The notes beneath the pieces were generated by a model that saw only the letters and a program-made list of their open reading frames with translations, did not search any database and was not told the origin of the DNA. A stretch of 64,000 nt of DNA. Origin: a virus. The stretch lies in IMG/VR virus record IMGVR_UViG_3300042568_000467, positions 27,439-91,438 of that record; one strand, given 5' to 3'. How positions within the stretch are numbered: the first letter of the stretch is position 1; the number at the start of each line of letters is the position of its first letter. Below, one piece after another: positions 25,901-34,415 of the stretch. A program made the translations under genes and the position numbers.

Positions 25901-28900
25901 TCCATATGGCCTTTCTTTTTCAAGATTCTGAATAAGCTTTCCATACATTAAGTTTTGTGCTTTAGGAGTAAGACCTGAACTACCAAATAGCTTCTTGCCC
26001 ATACCAATAGACAATGCTGTTGCTCCCCAGTTGTCACCCATTTTGCCAAATCTTGCGCCAAGGTTTTTAAATGCAGTGCTCTTTAATACATTACCTACTG
26101 CTCCACCTCTGTTTAATTTTGTTGTAGAAAATAGTGATGATAGTATTTTTATAAATGGGTTTGACTCTTCTTTTGAATGATAAAATTTATTTGATTTTGA
26201 AGCTTCTAGATTTGAAAACTTAATTGATTTTCCACCAACTTGAATTTGATTTAAAAATCCAGTAGAGCTTCTTCTTGTTGGATGTGCAAAACTTCCTGGA
26301 GATCGTGACCACTTATCCCAAGCCCCTAAACCAATTGGATTACTTGCAAGCTCTTTTCTTAACAATTCTTCTGACACAGAATAAACTGGATTATTTTTAT
26401 CGTTAACTTTACCCATAGACATAACTTTTCTTGCATAAGAATTAAATATTAATTTTGATAGTCTTCTTTTTTCTGATTTTGAAATTACTCCTGAGTTAAC
26501 CAATCCATCTAAAAATACATCAGTAGATAATCTTGATCCGCCACCTCTTGCATTTACAGAGGCAAGGAGCACCCTTGGATCTACGCCTTCGGTTTCCATA
26601 TCTTTATTTATTTTTGCTGTTGATGCAGAAAATTTTCTACCAGCAACATTGCCTCCAAATACACCTGCATTGCCCTTTGGCTCATAGTATGGAGCATTTG
26701 CACGAGATGTTAATCTTCCTGGGAACATTTTGTCTATTAAGTTTTTTGAAACCATTGGCTTTTGTCCACCAAATTTTGTCATCTTTAAAAATGCTTGTAC
26801 GATTCCGCCTATATTATATTCACCAGTATTAGACTGCTGTCCGTTATTAATTGCTTGAAGCAATGGAAGATTTGCTGCGGTTGCCTCTTTGTTTACAACA
26901 AATTCACCTGGAGTAAGCATTGCTGGAACTGTATCTGTATTTCCAGTTCCTGGAACAATATTGCCTTGATTAAATTTTTTCGGTACTGTTGTTTCAATGT
27001 TATATCCAGCGCCAGAAGTTCTTACTCCAAGTATTCCAGATATTTTATTAATAAAATCTCTTGTTCTTCCCTTTTTGAACAATTCTCTCATATTAGATTT
27101 ACCAGTAGGATCTACAACTGGCTGATTAAGAGTAGGAACCATTGTTGTGTTAATCGTTCTTCCCATAGCCCCAGCTTGAGACTGAACTGCAGAAGCAATC
27201 ATTCTTTCTGTTTCTAAGTTAAGAGCAATAATTTTTGCTTTGGCTGCTTCTACGCTAAGCTTACCTGCACGAAGCTCTGCAACAATTAAAGCTGATTCTC
27301 TAGCGGCATTGTCTGTAAGCTTTGATACAACTGGAAGAATGTCATCAAACTGCATCATAAATTCTTTACTTACTGTGCCAGTTGCTGCAATTGTTTTCTT
27401 TAAGGTTTCAATTTCTACCTTTGATTGCATTCCTAAAGTAGCCATCATTGCATGCCATCTTGCTGCTTCTCCAGAAACTATACCAGTAGATACACCATTT
27501 ACTGATGTAACTCCAGGAACATTTGGCAAAGGCTCGTTCATATAAATTTGTGGGTTTTGACCAATTTTTTGATTTACAGGAATTGATCCTGGAACCATTC
27601 CAAATATAGTCTGTTGAAGTCTTTGAGCCTCTGTCATTCCAGCTCTTGGGACCATATGAGAACTTGCTCTTGTTCCTTGTGCTCCTGCTAATGGATGATC
27701 TGGATTTACTACTCTAGAGCCTCCCGCTGCCATCACGAGGTTCCCAGCCATTGTTGAAACTGCTGGATTAACACTCATCGCACCAGACTTTGCTTTTGCT
27801 TCTAGTATTGAAAATTCATCAATTAGATTACCAAGTGCTTGTTTTAATACTGCAGCTGCTTTTGCATCACTATAAAATGATTGTTCAACTAGTCTTCCTG
27901 CTTTTTCTGCAGCAAGCATCTCTGGTGTTAAATACTTCCATCCTTCTCCGCCTTTAAAGAATGCCTTCATGTGGAATATACCCTTTAGAATATATCCAAA
28001 GAAGTTTGCAAGCACACCAGTTAACATAATTACTGGACCAATCACTGCTGTAAATCCGCCAGCTAATGCTAGAACTTGCTTTACTGGTCCTGGCAAGTTG
28101 TTGGCAAATTGAACTACCTTATCAATAACCTGAATAAGAACTGTATTAATCTTTAAAAACTGTTCTCCAACTTCAGCTAGAGACGCTCTCAAGCTTTCTA
28201 TAGCTCTACGATATTTACCTGATGCAGACTCTGTTACAGCTGCTAATTCTCGATCAGCAACAGATGCTAAGTCTGACGTTGATGTTTTCATCAGATCTAA
28301 AACTTTTAGGGTTTGGCTTCCTTCTCTTCCTAAATTTTCAAACAAAGCATTTAGTCTTGAAAATTGAAACTTTCCAAACAGCTGCTCTATGGCCTGTTGT
28401 TTTTGCAATGGATTAAGTCTGTCTAATGCGCCTTGCAGCTCCATAAGTGTTCCAGTTAAATTACCAGCATTGTCATTTACTATTGAAAGTAAATCAATTC
28501 CTAAAGCTTTAAATTTTCCTTGTGCAACATCTGTTGGGTTAATCAAAGATGCAAGAGCTGACTTTAATGCGTTTGCTCCTTCTGAAGCATTAATGCCACC
28601 TTCACGCATAGCAGTTAAATAAAGGGCAAGGTCTTGTACGCTTCCGCCTAATCCCTGAATTACTGGACCAGCTTTTGGAATTGCTTCCACTAGGTCATTA
28701 AGAGTTGTTGATGTTTGGTTTTCAACTGCGTTAAGAAAGTTAATTGATTGTGAAAGCTCATCTGTATTTTGTTTAAATGCTGACTGAATTGCAAGTGTAG
28801 CTTTCATTGCTTCTTGTCTATCTACTTCACCAAGTACTGCGAGTCTTGTCGTTTCTTTAATAGACCCAAGAAGTTCATCTCCAGTTTTTCCAGTTGCTGC

Positions 28901-29686
28901 AATATCAGCTGCTAGCCCAATTGTTTCTTTAAAAGATACACCCATTGCTGCAGATATTTCTCTTGAAGTTTTAACTACATCATCTCTAACTCTACCTAGT
29001 TCAGCGGCTGAAGTTCCTGCAACATCCCCATAAACCTTTGTTAAACGAACTAGTTCTTGATCTGCTTCTCTAAATGCTTTTGCTGCTTGCGCTCCAAAAG
29101 CTATTAAAGGAACTGTTAATCCTACTGTTAACTGACGACCAGCCCACTGTGTATTTTTACCCCAGTTAATAAGTTGTCCAGCGCCATCCTGGATTACCTT
29201 ATTCATAATTTGAAGTTCTTGTCTTGCTATGGCGGTTTTGTTCTTTATTTCATCAAGCCCTCTTGGAACGTGCACATTGAACTGCATAAGTCCTTGTGCA
29301 TTTCTGCCTAGCGGTTGTAATACTGAGTTCTGTAAGGCTACTTGCTGTTTTGCTAAATCTCTTATAAGCCCACCAGATTGCTGTGCATGCTGTCTAAATG
29401 TGTTAAAGTATTGATTTAGTTTAAGTTTTCCGCCATCAAGATTTTTACCAAATTTTTCGACATCTGATTGTAGGCTTACAAAGTGTGTGGAGTACTGTCC
29501 TGTGCTTCTAAGGGTGTCAGAAAACGATCTATTCATTACGGCAATTTGATTTGCCAACATCTTGTTTGAGTTGGCTAATTGCTCTTGTAATTTAGATAGA
29601 CTAGAAGTAACCCTATGCACATCGGCGATAAGGGCTGAGAAGTCAGCGTTAGCGACTATTCGGGTACTTATTGTCTCTTCAGCCAT
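22943..29686 (-). CDS. tail tape measure protein
   Basis: At 2247 residues this is the longest protein in the window. The N-terminal coiled coil is followed by the TP901-type tape-measure core around residues 180-560 (VKTSREISAAMGVSFKETIG, then AMREGGINASEGANALKSAL). Two hydrophobic segments are seen near 550 (AGGFTAVIGPVIMLTGVL) and 1440 (GFGPVGLAITGTILAVKGL). VPGTGNTDTVPAMLTPGEFV near 920 and GGMVPG repeats are typical linkers. A long coiled coil lies at about 1780-1910. It sets tail length; at about 1.5 angstrom per residue the tail would be roughly 330 nm (estimate). It follows the two tail chaperone frames, as usual. Confidence 0.95.
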   Translation of the reverse strand: MAEETISTRIVANADFSALIADVHRVTSSLSKLQEQLANSNKMLANQIAVMNRSFSDTLRSTGQYSTHFVSLQSDVEKFGKNLDGGKLKLNQYFNTFRQHAQQSGGLIRDLAKQQVALQNSVLQPLGRNAQGLMQFNVHVPRGLDEIKNKTAIARQELQIMNKVIQDGAGQLINWGKNTQWAGRQLTVGLTVPLIAFGAQAAKAFREADQELVRLTKVYGDVAGTSAAELGRVRDDVVKTSREISAAMGVSFKETIGLAADIAATGKTGDELLGSIKETTRLAVLGEVDRQEAMKATLAIQSAFKQNTDELSQSINFLNAVENQTSTTLNDLVEAIPKAGPVIQGLGGSVQDLALYLTAMREGGINASEGANALKSALASLINPTDVAQGKFKALGIDLLSIVNDNAGNLTGTLMELQGALDRLNPLQKQQAIEQLFGKFQFSRLNALFENLGREGSQTLKVLDLMKTSTSDLASVADRELAAVTESASGKYRRAIESLRASLAEVGEQFLKINTVLIQVIDKVVQFANNLPGPVKQVLALAGGFTAVIGPVIMLTGVLANFFGYILKGIFHMKAFFKGGEGWKYLTPEMLAAEKAGRLVEQSFYSDAKAAAVLKQALGNLIDEFSILEAKAKSGAMSVNPAVSTMAGNLVMAAGGSRVVNPDHPLAGAQGTRASSHMVPRAGMTEAQRLQQTIFGMVPGSIPVNQKIGQNPQIYMNEPLPNVPGVTSVNGVSTGIVSGEAARWHAMMATLGMQSKVEIETLKKTIAATGTVSKEFMMQFDDILPVVSKLTDNAARESALIVAELRAGKLSVEAAKAKIIALNLETERMIASAVQSQAGAMGRTINTTMVPTLNQPVVDPTGKSNMRELFKKGRTRDFINKISGILGVRTSGAGYNIETTVPKKFNQGNIVPGTGNTDTVPAMLTPGEFVVNKEATAANLPLLQAINNGQQSNTGEYNIGGIVQAFLKMTKFGGQKPMVSKNLIDKMFPGRLTSRANAPYYEPKGNAGVFGGNVAGRKFSASTAKINKDMETEGVDPRVLLASVNARGGGSRLSTDVFLDGLVNSGVISKSEKRRLSKLIFNSYARKVMSMGKVNDKNNPVYSVSEELLRKELASNPIGLGAWDKWSRSPGSFAHPTRRSSTGFLNQIQVGGKSIKFSNLEASKSNKFYHSKEESNPFIKILSSLFSTTKLNRGGAVGNVLKSTAFKNLGARFGKMGDNWGATALSIGMGKKLFGSSGLTPKAQNLMYGKLIQNLEKERPYGYVKDAQGHLKKALEPDIVDALIKSSAGDVLSTGGKSLSKIDREILRTKYANWDNKSWTPSTSKIRKQMFGMNSGGMVPGTQYLNSGGMVKGVQYLRRGSKRPVEAAPSMGGGMASSFGGMGLMAAGSMIGGGAGQLMSSAGMAMTFMPMLRMIPKVNSLMDTMKNKMGVLSVGSTKLSDAFTKKAGSLTGLSKGFGPVLRGLGFLAKGFGPVGLAITGTILAVKGLTKLYKDHQEELRINRLEYGMSSEAIKKAGYSMSDYGANIKKAVADSKALQERNTMLYESMFQANIPIKMTIAEYKKLRKETKEKMPDLIELFNQKGNSEVGAVASRLKAQFMSLGDNVETATAKVYALMSQSNKAQLAAGAIGTKGFGSIKTAVDAAVSSAGNFDDAMADGDAKAAADSLMIAFEGIGNAIKDNAKKNKLEFGDSMDQVLKKMATTGKGQVAINQEVLDELKKQNPELAKILNSTDTATSAWAKYQLALQGVNLDLQTLSGEAANAALKLQSLVVSNTTATLKNTAGIKEQYAKYEGLQKRIKDLQKAAQGQSAKQQIDSRKVIEGLNEQIKKIKDAADAKIKALRAQSQAENDNLELQKLQLEYQQAIARGDQDAAARSQIAIQQLTNQVQTKKAEEAIIAKAELDIKPIQDKIDKLGKKNQELADKAALAGESLSKLQAQSDGLKDKLSGLEKALSSAAFNKLIMGDAYEGSAQQKTDLAGVESFNRDLGGPKSVEKVIPKGAKARHRIPETFSNTPGGAKDLLDKTVKEMSVQASVVNLIGDIKGSGTTGGKGLVVGGANAYNFMGDRTSKGNPLQVPTDSISAQYVNEDGTLNDGGDKYIISALKLQKGEFFKFNGKTYEVLKTGWGFGDRAKPLGRSLGGPVTPGRKYEVNDRINSLGRQQEIFMPTMPGVIKPNIDTAFNIPSQQTTRIPNISNSPNSNNIYNIDIELNGTNVTVDDVMKSMEAKMKLVGATLGRPVNVGGKY

Positions 29687-29697
29687 TTATGTTTATA

Positions 29698-30066
29698 TTA
29701 CTCCTTGGTGTATCCTAGTCCTTCTCCAATTCCGAATCCAGCCTGAGCTGCAAATCTTCCTTGTAGTGAAACGACATCATTGGGATTAGCATGTATTCCT
29801 GCTGCTCTCAATTCTATCTCTTCGAAACTAGAACCTTCTTCGTTTTCTTCTTCGTACTCACCTAAATCTACTCCCTTTAAAGATGCTAGAAACTTTCTTT
29901 CTCCGTGTTCCTTTTTCTTTAAAGCTTTAAGGGTAGCTATAAGTTCTGGCATTGATAAATTTTCTTCAAGTTCATCGTAATTTCTCCAATGTCCTAAAAG
30001 AAAAAGTTCTCCTTCTAAAGCGGCTAAGTCTAGTTCTGACCAGCCAGAACCGCTGCCGCTAGTAGG
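29698..30066 (-). CDS. tail assembly chaperone, frameshift product C-part (T)
   Basis: The frame is open from the slippery site CCCAAAC at 30066-30072 to the stop at 29698. It gives 122 residues that extend the upstream chaperone in the -1 frame to a fusion of about 221 residues. The join runs through a Gly/Ser linker (PTSGSGSGW) into acidic helices and a charged C-terminus ending GFGIGEGLGYTKE. An internal ATG at 29952 has no SD, which supports expression by frameshift. By analogy with lambda G/GT, the fusion carries the tape measure and recruits tail tube subunits. Confidence 0.85.
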   Translation of the reverse strand, partial: PTSGSGSGWSELDLAALEGELFLLGHWRNYDELEENLSMPELIATLKALKKKEHGERKFLASLKGVDLGEYEEENEEGSSFEEIELRAAGIHANPNDVVSLQGRFAAQAGFGIGEGLGYTKE

Positions 30067-30362
30067 TTTGGGTCGTCAAGTTTAATTCCTCCGCAAACTT
30101 CTAGAATGCGGTTCATTGTTGGAACATCGATTGCATCTTCAAATGCTTCTCTGTCTGCTACCAAGTCTGGTAGTTGTTTTTCTAGTGCAATTGCACAAGC
30201 GTCAATTAAGATATTTAATGTTTCATCTTCTGTTTGGGAATCCCCAGTCTTTTTAATTGCAATCATGAACTTACGAAGTTCTTTAATAGAGAGTGGTTTT
30301 AGCTTTACGGTCTGTCCGTTTTGTAGCTGTACTTCTTCTACGTCATATACTGTTGTGGCCAA
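30030..30362 (-). CDS. tail assembly chaperone (G)
   Basis: A 110-residue protein between the tail tube and tape measure genes. Its content is as in other phage G proteins: a beta hairpin start (VQLQNGQTVKLKPLSIKELR) and then helices. The start is a TTG at 30362, supported by a perfect SD (AGGAGG) six bases upstream; no ATG fits. The last 35 bases carry CCCAAAC in the X-XXY-YYZ register, and the -1 frame is open past the stop, so a share of ribosomes should make the G-T fusion. An extended -10 promoter lies at 30392-30400. Confidence 0.88.
   Translation of the reverse strand: MATTVYDVEEVQLQNGQTVKLKPLSIKELRKFMIAIKKTGDSQTEDETLNILIDACAIALEKQLPDLVADREAFEDAIDVPTMNRILEVCGGIKLDDPNLLAAAVLAGQN
30066..30072 (-). 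other. programmed -1 ribosomal frameshift site CCCAAAC
   Basis: On the minus strand the G frame reads C-CCA-AAC, the canonical slippery heptamer. After a -1 slip decoding continues as CCT-ACT-AGC through 122 codons into the T frame. The -1 frame is closed by a TGA a few codons upstream of the heptamer, so the heptamer lies in the short window between that stop and the G stop at 30030. Confidence 0.88.
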
Positions 30363-30391
30363 TTTAATCCTCCTAGGATCTAGTCTTAATT

Positions 30392-30420
30392 ATTATAACA
30401 TATAGGCATTATCTATACAA
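30392..30420 (-). promoter_or_regulatory. promoter for tail chaperone/tape measure operon
   Basis: Minus strand TTGTAT (30420-30415), 17-base spacer, TGT-TATAAT (-10 at 30397-30392). The expected start is near 30385, with the SD AGGAGG at about 30370-30375 and TTG start at 30362. It directly follows the tail-tube terminator. Confidence 0.6.
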
Positions 30421-30422
30421 AT

Positions 30423-30448
30423 GGAAAACCCCCAGTTTCCTGGGGGTT
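30423..30448 (-). terminator. intrinsic terminator after major tail protein
   Basis: A 9-bp GC-rich stem (30427-30435 with 30440-30448; loop GAAA on the minus strand) followed by TTTTCC. It limits read-through from the highly expressed tail tube gene into the chaperone and tape measure genes. Confidence 0.85.
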
Positions 30449-30469
30449 CTCGCTAATAAATTAAATTTA

Positions 30470-31177
30470 TTATGCTACTAGTACACGGTCAATAATCTTG
30501 CCGTATTCTGAGCCAGCGTAGTTAGCATCTGGTAGAAGACGGAATGTTACTGGGAATGTAGTTGGAGTTGTACGTGCAAGAGAGAATTGTGACTGTTGTA
30601 CAGACAAAACTCTACGTGCATAATATACACGCTCTGAAGCTGTTGAGCTTGCTGTTGGTGCTAGACCTACTGCAATCAATTGACGCTCTGTTGGAGCTGC
30701 TCCTAGAGAACCTGCCTCAAGACCGAGGACATCCTTCTTTGTTAGTCCAGTTCCTGTTGTTGAAAGAGTTGATGCACTCTGTCCGAATACTGCTGCGATA
30801 TTCTCGAGAGTACCTTCTGACATTTCTGTTGCAATCATAACTTCCATCGCAGACTTGAACAGCTTAGCTGTATCAAGTAGCTGATCTACTGTTACTGAAT
30901 CGTATGTTGGGTTATAAGTAATTTGAAGACCATTGTTAGTAAAACCAACGTTACGGTATCCAAACTTTCCTGCTTCTTGATCAACAGCATTTAGTGTTGA
31001 TGTGTATGATACGCCTGATGCAAATGCTGGGACGCCTACTGTTCCTGCGCCTGATGCAACTGCTACGCCTGCTTCTGCGTTTGAGATGTAGTCTGAGTCG
31101 TTTACGTCAATTGTTGACAAGAACAACGGAGATGCACCAACGAGAATATTTTTAGCATTACCTACGGATTGTGCCAT
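30470..31177 (-). CDS. major tail (tube) protein
   Basis: A 235-residue protein in the tail-tube slot between the tail terminator and the chaperones. It is Ala/Thr/Ser/Gly-rich with alternating strands (FGYRNVGFTNNGLQITYNPT), a helix (VDQLLDTAKLFKSAMEVMIA) and a C-terminal strand set (FPVTFRLLPDANYAGSEYGK), in line with the tube fold of siphoviruses. It has a perfect SD (AGGAGG), codon choice that looks more GC-rich than its neighbours, and its own terminator, as expected of a multicopy virion protein. Upstream lies a very AT-rich stretch (31195-31225) that may hold its promoter, although no single -10 stands out. Confidence 0.85.
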   Translation of the reverse strand: MAQSVGNAKNILVGASPLFLSTIDVNDSDYISNAEAGVAVASGAGTVGVPAFASGVSYTSTLNAVDQEAGKFGYRNVGFTNNGLQITYNPTYDSVTVDQLLDTAKLFKSAMEVMIATEMSEGTLENIAAVFGQSASTLSTTGTGLTKKDVLGLEAGSLGAAPTERQLIAVGLAPTASSTASERVYYARRVLSVQQSQFSLARTTPTTFPVTFRLLPDANYAGSEYGKIIDRVLVA

Positions 31178-31295
31178 AGTTTTCTTACCTCCTATATTTT
31201 AATATATATATATATTTTAAAATCTTAAATTAAAGCTGGCTAGGCTTCTTTCCTCTTAGGATAATTTTATTCCATAATAGGTAAAAAGGCAAACC

Positions 31296-31808
31296 CTAGA
31301 GGAATCTACCTACGGAATCTGTGATTCTAGAGTATTTAATCTCTAATATCACCTCTGCGGAGAAGAACCCCTGAAGCTCTTCTGAGGGGGCTGTTGGGGA
31401 TATATCTGCCACCCATATGCTATGAAATTTAAATTTATTTGACAATTCAGTCCATCTGTTAACATCTCTAGCAGACTCATCCATTCTTCTAAACTCATCA
31501 GTCATATAGTTTCTAATTTCATTTATGTCTGCCACAGACGTAGAATATAAAGTAAACATGATCTGCTCACAGCAGATTAGCCAGTTGTCTTCATACGACA
31601 TGCCAATCTTGTCGTAAACAATATGCTTCTTCCCACTTAAAAATTGATTCATTTCAGCAACTTGTTGAACTGGGATAATTGGAACAATGCTTTCATTTAA
31701 GTTGTCTGACCAATAGTCATCTTCATCAAATATATTACGGGTATATAGCTCTTTCCATAAATACTTGCGAAGCTCTAGCATGGCATCTAGCTTATAGTTA
31801 GCCGTCAC
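31296..31808 (-). CDS. tail terminator/completion protein
   Basis: A 170-residue protein between the neck protein and the tail tube, the normal place for the tail terminator. The N-terminal helix (LDAMLELRKYLWKELYTRN) and later strands (NWLICCEQIMFTLYSTS, ending AEVILEIKYSRI) fit the alpha/beta fold of gpU/gp17-like terminators. Start is GTG at 31808 with GGAGG six bases upstream; it overlaps the previous stop as GTGA. Confidence 0.6.
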   Translation of the reverse strand: MTANYKLDAMLELRKYLWKELYTRNIFDEDDYWSDNLNESIVPIIPVQQVAEMNQFLSGKKHIVYDKIGMSYEDNWLICCEQIMFTLYSTSVADINEIRNYMTDEFRRMDESARDVNRWTELSNKFKFHSIWVADISPTAPSEELQGFFSAEVILEIKYSRITDSVGRFL

Positions 31809-32587
31809 ATTGCACCTCCAAATGACGCAGCAAGCGCCTCGTCAGCCTGAGACCTGATAAGGTTTGGTGAAAATGAATATTGAACTTTCTTAATATTAGA
31901 TGGAACTCTAAGTGCCTTAGTAAGACTTGAGCTAAATATTCTTTGAAATCCAGATTTTTTAATTGATTCATTTACTAACCTTCCACTAAAAAATCTTGAA
32001 TGCGCTAAAGTAAATTGGTTAGTAGCAGCAGATCCTCCAGGGCGCTTAACTGTTACAGATTGGCCCTTAGGCATAAAAACTGTTTCTCCATCAATTTCAA
32101 AAACTAATCGTTCTGAATTCTTAGGTCTAATAACTAATGGATTGCCAGCTTCCATTATAGAAGCTTTATTTTTAAACATATGCCTACGCTTTCCATTTGA
32201 TGAAGGAACCATAGATTTTGATGGCAAGAAATCATAGTTTAATCTAAAAGACAATCCTTCTTCAGAAATTTTATTTACCTTAAAAAGTCTGCCTGTTTTG
32301 TCTCCAGACTTTTGCCATTCATAAACATGGTGTAAGCTCTTAGGCTTTGATCTAGCTAATGCATCTATGTAGTTTCCAAAATCTTCAGAGACTTGATTAA
32401 AAATTGTATTTACAAATAAAGCTTTAAATTTAGCACTAGATGTTAACTTAGATATGACTGCTGCTTCATAGTATACAAATGCTGACACCTGAGCTACTGT
32501 GCTATCTTTTAAAGGTCCGCTTTGATTAGCATGCATCATTCTTTCAAGTCCGCTTGATGCTTGAACCAGTAATCCGCTATTGTCCAA
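31805..32587 (-). CDS. neck/head-tail connector protein (HK97 gp10-like)
   Basis: A 260-residue basic protein in the head-tail connector group. The position, the central KSMVPSSNGKRRHMFKNK segment and the pattern of an N-terminal helix then strands are compatible with HK97 gp10-like neck proteins, though the match is weak. The start is probably the TTG at 32587, with GGAG ten bases upstream; an ATG at 32539 is the alternative. Its 3' end overlaps the tail terminator start by four bases. Confidence 0.5.
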   Translation of the reverse strand: MDNSGLLVQASSGLERMMHANQSGPLKDSTVAQVSAFVYYEAAVISKLTSSAKFKALFVNTIFNQVSEDFGNYIDALARSKPKSLHHVYEWQKSGDKTGRLFKVNKISEEGLSFRLNYDFLPSKSMVPSSNGKRRHMFKNKASIMEAGNPLVIRPKNSERLVFEIDGETVFMPKGQSVTVKRPGGSAATNQFTLAHSRFFSGRLVNESIKKSGFQRIFSSSLTKALRVPSNIKKVQYSFSPNLIRSQADEALAASFGGAM

Positions 32588-33005
32588 TTTGCTGGTTCTC
32601 CGATCTCTTCATAGATGAGCTATATGCAATTACACGACCAAATGGGTCGGTGACTGGCGTTGTTCCCATAACTTCAAATACAGTTGGAGTTTCGTTTGGA
32701 TAATTAATTTCATTCCAGATAGTGTTTCCATTAGAGTCCCTAATGTTTGTAACCTTTTCTCTAGATGTTAATTTTTCTGAAGTTCTAACTTGAATAACTT
32801 GATCGTTCAAATACTTATTTGAAAATATTTGCTTGTCACTAGAACGTGTAGTTGCAGAGTTGCTAATAACTCCTTTAGCGTGGCACGGTATTGTTTTGTA
32901 GTAATTCCATTCCCTAAGTATTGCTCCTGTATCAGGATCCTGAACCTCAAACTGTCTATATACATCTAGGTTCATAGACAAAACAGAGTCTATAATTCCA
33001 TTCAT
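32577..33005 (-). CDS. head closure/head-tail joining protein
   Basis: A 142-residue beta-rich protein in third place of the connector set. Features are DVYRQFEVQDPDTGAILREW at the start and EKVTNIRDSNGNTIW in the middle, followed by a PTVFEVMGTTPVTDPFGRVI strand pair, a pattern seen in head-closure (stopper) proteins. Its ATG overlaps the previous stop (TGATG). Assignment is by position plus fold pattern. Confidence 0.55.
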   Translation of the reverse strand: MNGIIDSVLSMNLDVYRQFEVQDPDTGAILREWNYYKTIPCHAKGVISNSATTRSSDKQIFSNKYLNDQVIQVRTSEKLTSREKVTNIRDSNGNTIWNEINYPNETPTVFEVMGTTPVTDPFGRVIAYSSSMKRSENQQIGQ

Positions 33006-33979
33006 CAGATAAGTATAACTTTAGAAACTACATAATCTGAGAGCAATTGATCTGCATAAAGATTTCCAGTTCCTGAAGTTGATCCACTTCCGTATTCAAA
33101 ATCCCAGTCAAATGTTGAAATTTTGGTAACATATTTGTTTCTCCACATGTTATCTTTGGAAAAATAATCTTTCATTAATTCCATTGCTGCAAGGTCTACT
33201 TCGTCTGGGACTGCTTGCCAGCCAAATTTTCCAAACACTGTGTATCTTACACCTCTTCTAAAAATTCCAGAGGAATCATTAATGCTTGGAGGAACCATGC
33301 CATTTGCAGTATAAACTGTATTGTCTAGCATGTTTGCTCTATTAATACGAAGAGCAAATCCACTTTCGGTAACATCTACCTTATAGTTCCAATTGTCAAT
33401 ATTATTTAGATTATCTTCTAAAAGAATATCATTTGCATGTAGTCTATATAATGACTCTATCCTAGAAGGCAGCATCAGTGAGTCTGAGTCTGTTCCATAA
33501 ACAGAACATACATCTGGATAATTATAAAATTTTTGACCTGTATAATTTTCTATTACTTTACGAGCATATCTTTCAGCTGAAACTATTTCTTCGTAAGATC
33601 TATAGTTTGGATCTGATGGGTCATTACCAATACGCAAATAATCATAAACTTGAGCATGATCAGCATATGGCTGAACAACAAAAAGTTTATGTTGTCTTGA
33701 CTGGAAACTTCCTTGAATATTATAAGACCAGACTAATTTAAAATCTCTAGCTTTATATGTTGCATCTACTGGTAGGTTTAAGCTATATACCCCTATGTCA
33801 GTTTCTGATTTTTGAGTAGTTAAACCTGAATATAATGGAGTTAATGGATTTATGGTTGTTTCTGGATCATTGCTTACATCATAGACTGCAACTGTTGGAT
33901 TAGAGTCTGCGTCTGTTGCTTCACCCCTCCAAAAAATTTTGTGTTTTACTGGGTTGGTAGATCCTACATAAATTTCCAT
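33005..33979 (-). CDS. head-tail connector (adaptor) protein
   Basis: A 324-residue protein. The C-terminal two thirds contain the helical bundle of gp6/gp15-type adaptors: YLRIGNDPSDPNYRSYEEIV with AERYARKVIENYTGQKFY, then VPDEVDLAAMELMKDYFSKD. The N-terminal 110 residues form an added Ig-like beta domain (KHKIFWRGEATDADSNPTV), a fusion I would not expect in the smallest adaptors; it could reach the capsid surface. It would bind the portal and form the neck. Confidence 0.7.
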   Translation of the reverse strand: MEIYVGSTNPVKHKIFWRGEATDADSNPTVAVYDVSNDPETTINPLTPLYSGLTTQKSETDIGVYSLNLPVDATYKARDFKLVWSYNIQGSFQSRQHKLFVVQPYADHAQVYDYLRIGNDPSDPNYRSYEEIVSAERYARKVIENYTGQKFYNYPDVCSVYGTDSDSLMLPSRIESLYRLHANDILLEDNLNNIDNWNYKVDVTESGFALRINRANMLDNTVYTANGMVPPSINDSSGIFRRGVRYTVFGKFGWQAVPDEVDLAAMELMKDYFSKDNMWRNKYVTKISTFDWDFEYGSGSTSGTGNLYADQLLSDYVVSKVILI

Positions 33980-33992
33980 GGCGTAGGTTTAG

Positions 33993-34388
33993 TTAGTTGT
34001 AATACTCCTGGACTTCTCTTGGAGTTGCTAATCTAAAACCCTCCTCCTTATCAAAAATTGCTTGCGCTGTTTCATTGTTCATTGCAATAAATGGGTGCTC
34101 TTTTGTGAACGTAAATCCCATAATATCATATCTAAAGTTATCTCTAGTCATTCTTACTAATACTGTGTTTTCTGGCTGTTCCGCCTTTGGATCAAACTTT
34201 GGCAATACTTCTACTGACATATCTTCTTCTTCCATCTTGTCCATGGTCTTGTTATATACAGACCAAGTAACGCCTTCTTCTGCAAGGGCTGCAATAATGT
34301 CGGCCTTGCTCTTTAGGCCATCTGTATCTACTGCAAAATCTTCTGCAATCTTCTTTATTTCAGATATCTTTAATGTCTCAAATGACAT
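33993..34388 (-). CDS. small head-module protein with SAP/Rho-N-like N-terminus
   Basis: A 131-residue protein directly after the capsid gene. Residues 1-38 (LKISEIKKIAEDFAVDTDGL then KADIIAALAEEGV) look like a SAP/Rho-N helix-loop-helix. Residues 70-130 form a small beta domain (NTVLVRMTRDNFRYDIMGFT) similar to phage proteins found between capsid and adaptor genes. May be a capsid decoration or connector component. SD GGGAGA and an extended -10 promoter at 34416-34424 precede it. Confidence 0.6.
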   Translation of the reverse strand: MSFETLKISEIKKIAEDFAVDTDGLKSKADIIAALAEEGVTWSVYNKTMDKMEEEDMSVEVLPKFDPKAEQPENTVLVRMTRDNFRYDIMGFTFTKEHPFIAMNNETAQAIFDKEEGFRLATPREVQEYYN

Positions 34389-34415
34389 GTAATTCTCCCA
34401 TTTCTACTCTAAACA

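Noticed and set aside
29698-29952. Independent 84-residue gene starting at ATG 29952
   Set aside because: No SD before this ATG, and the frame is open upstream to a slippery site in the preceding gene; expression by -1 frameshift explains it better.
31195-31225. AT-repeat region as an origin of replication
   Set aside because: Only a short run of alternating A and T with no iterons nearby; it lies in front of the tail tube gene and may simply be part of its promoter region.
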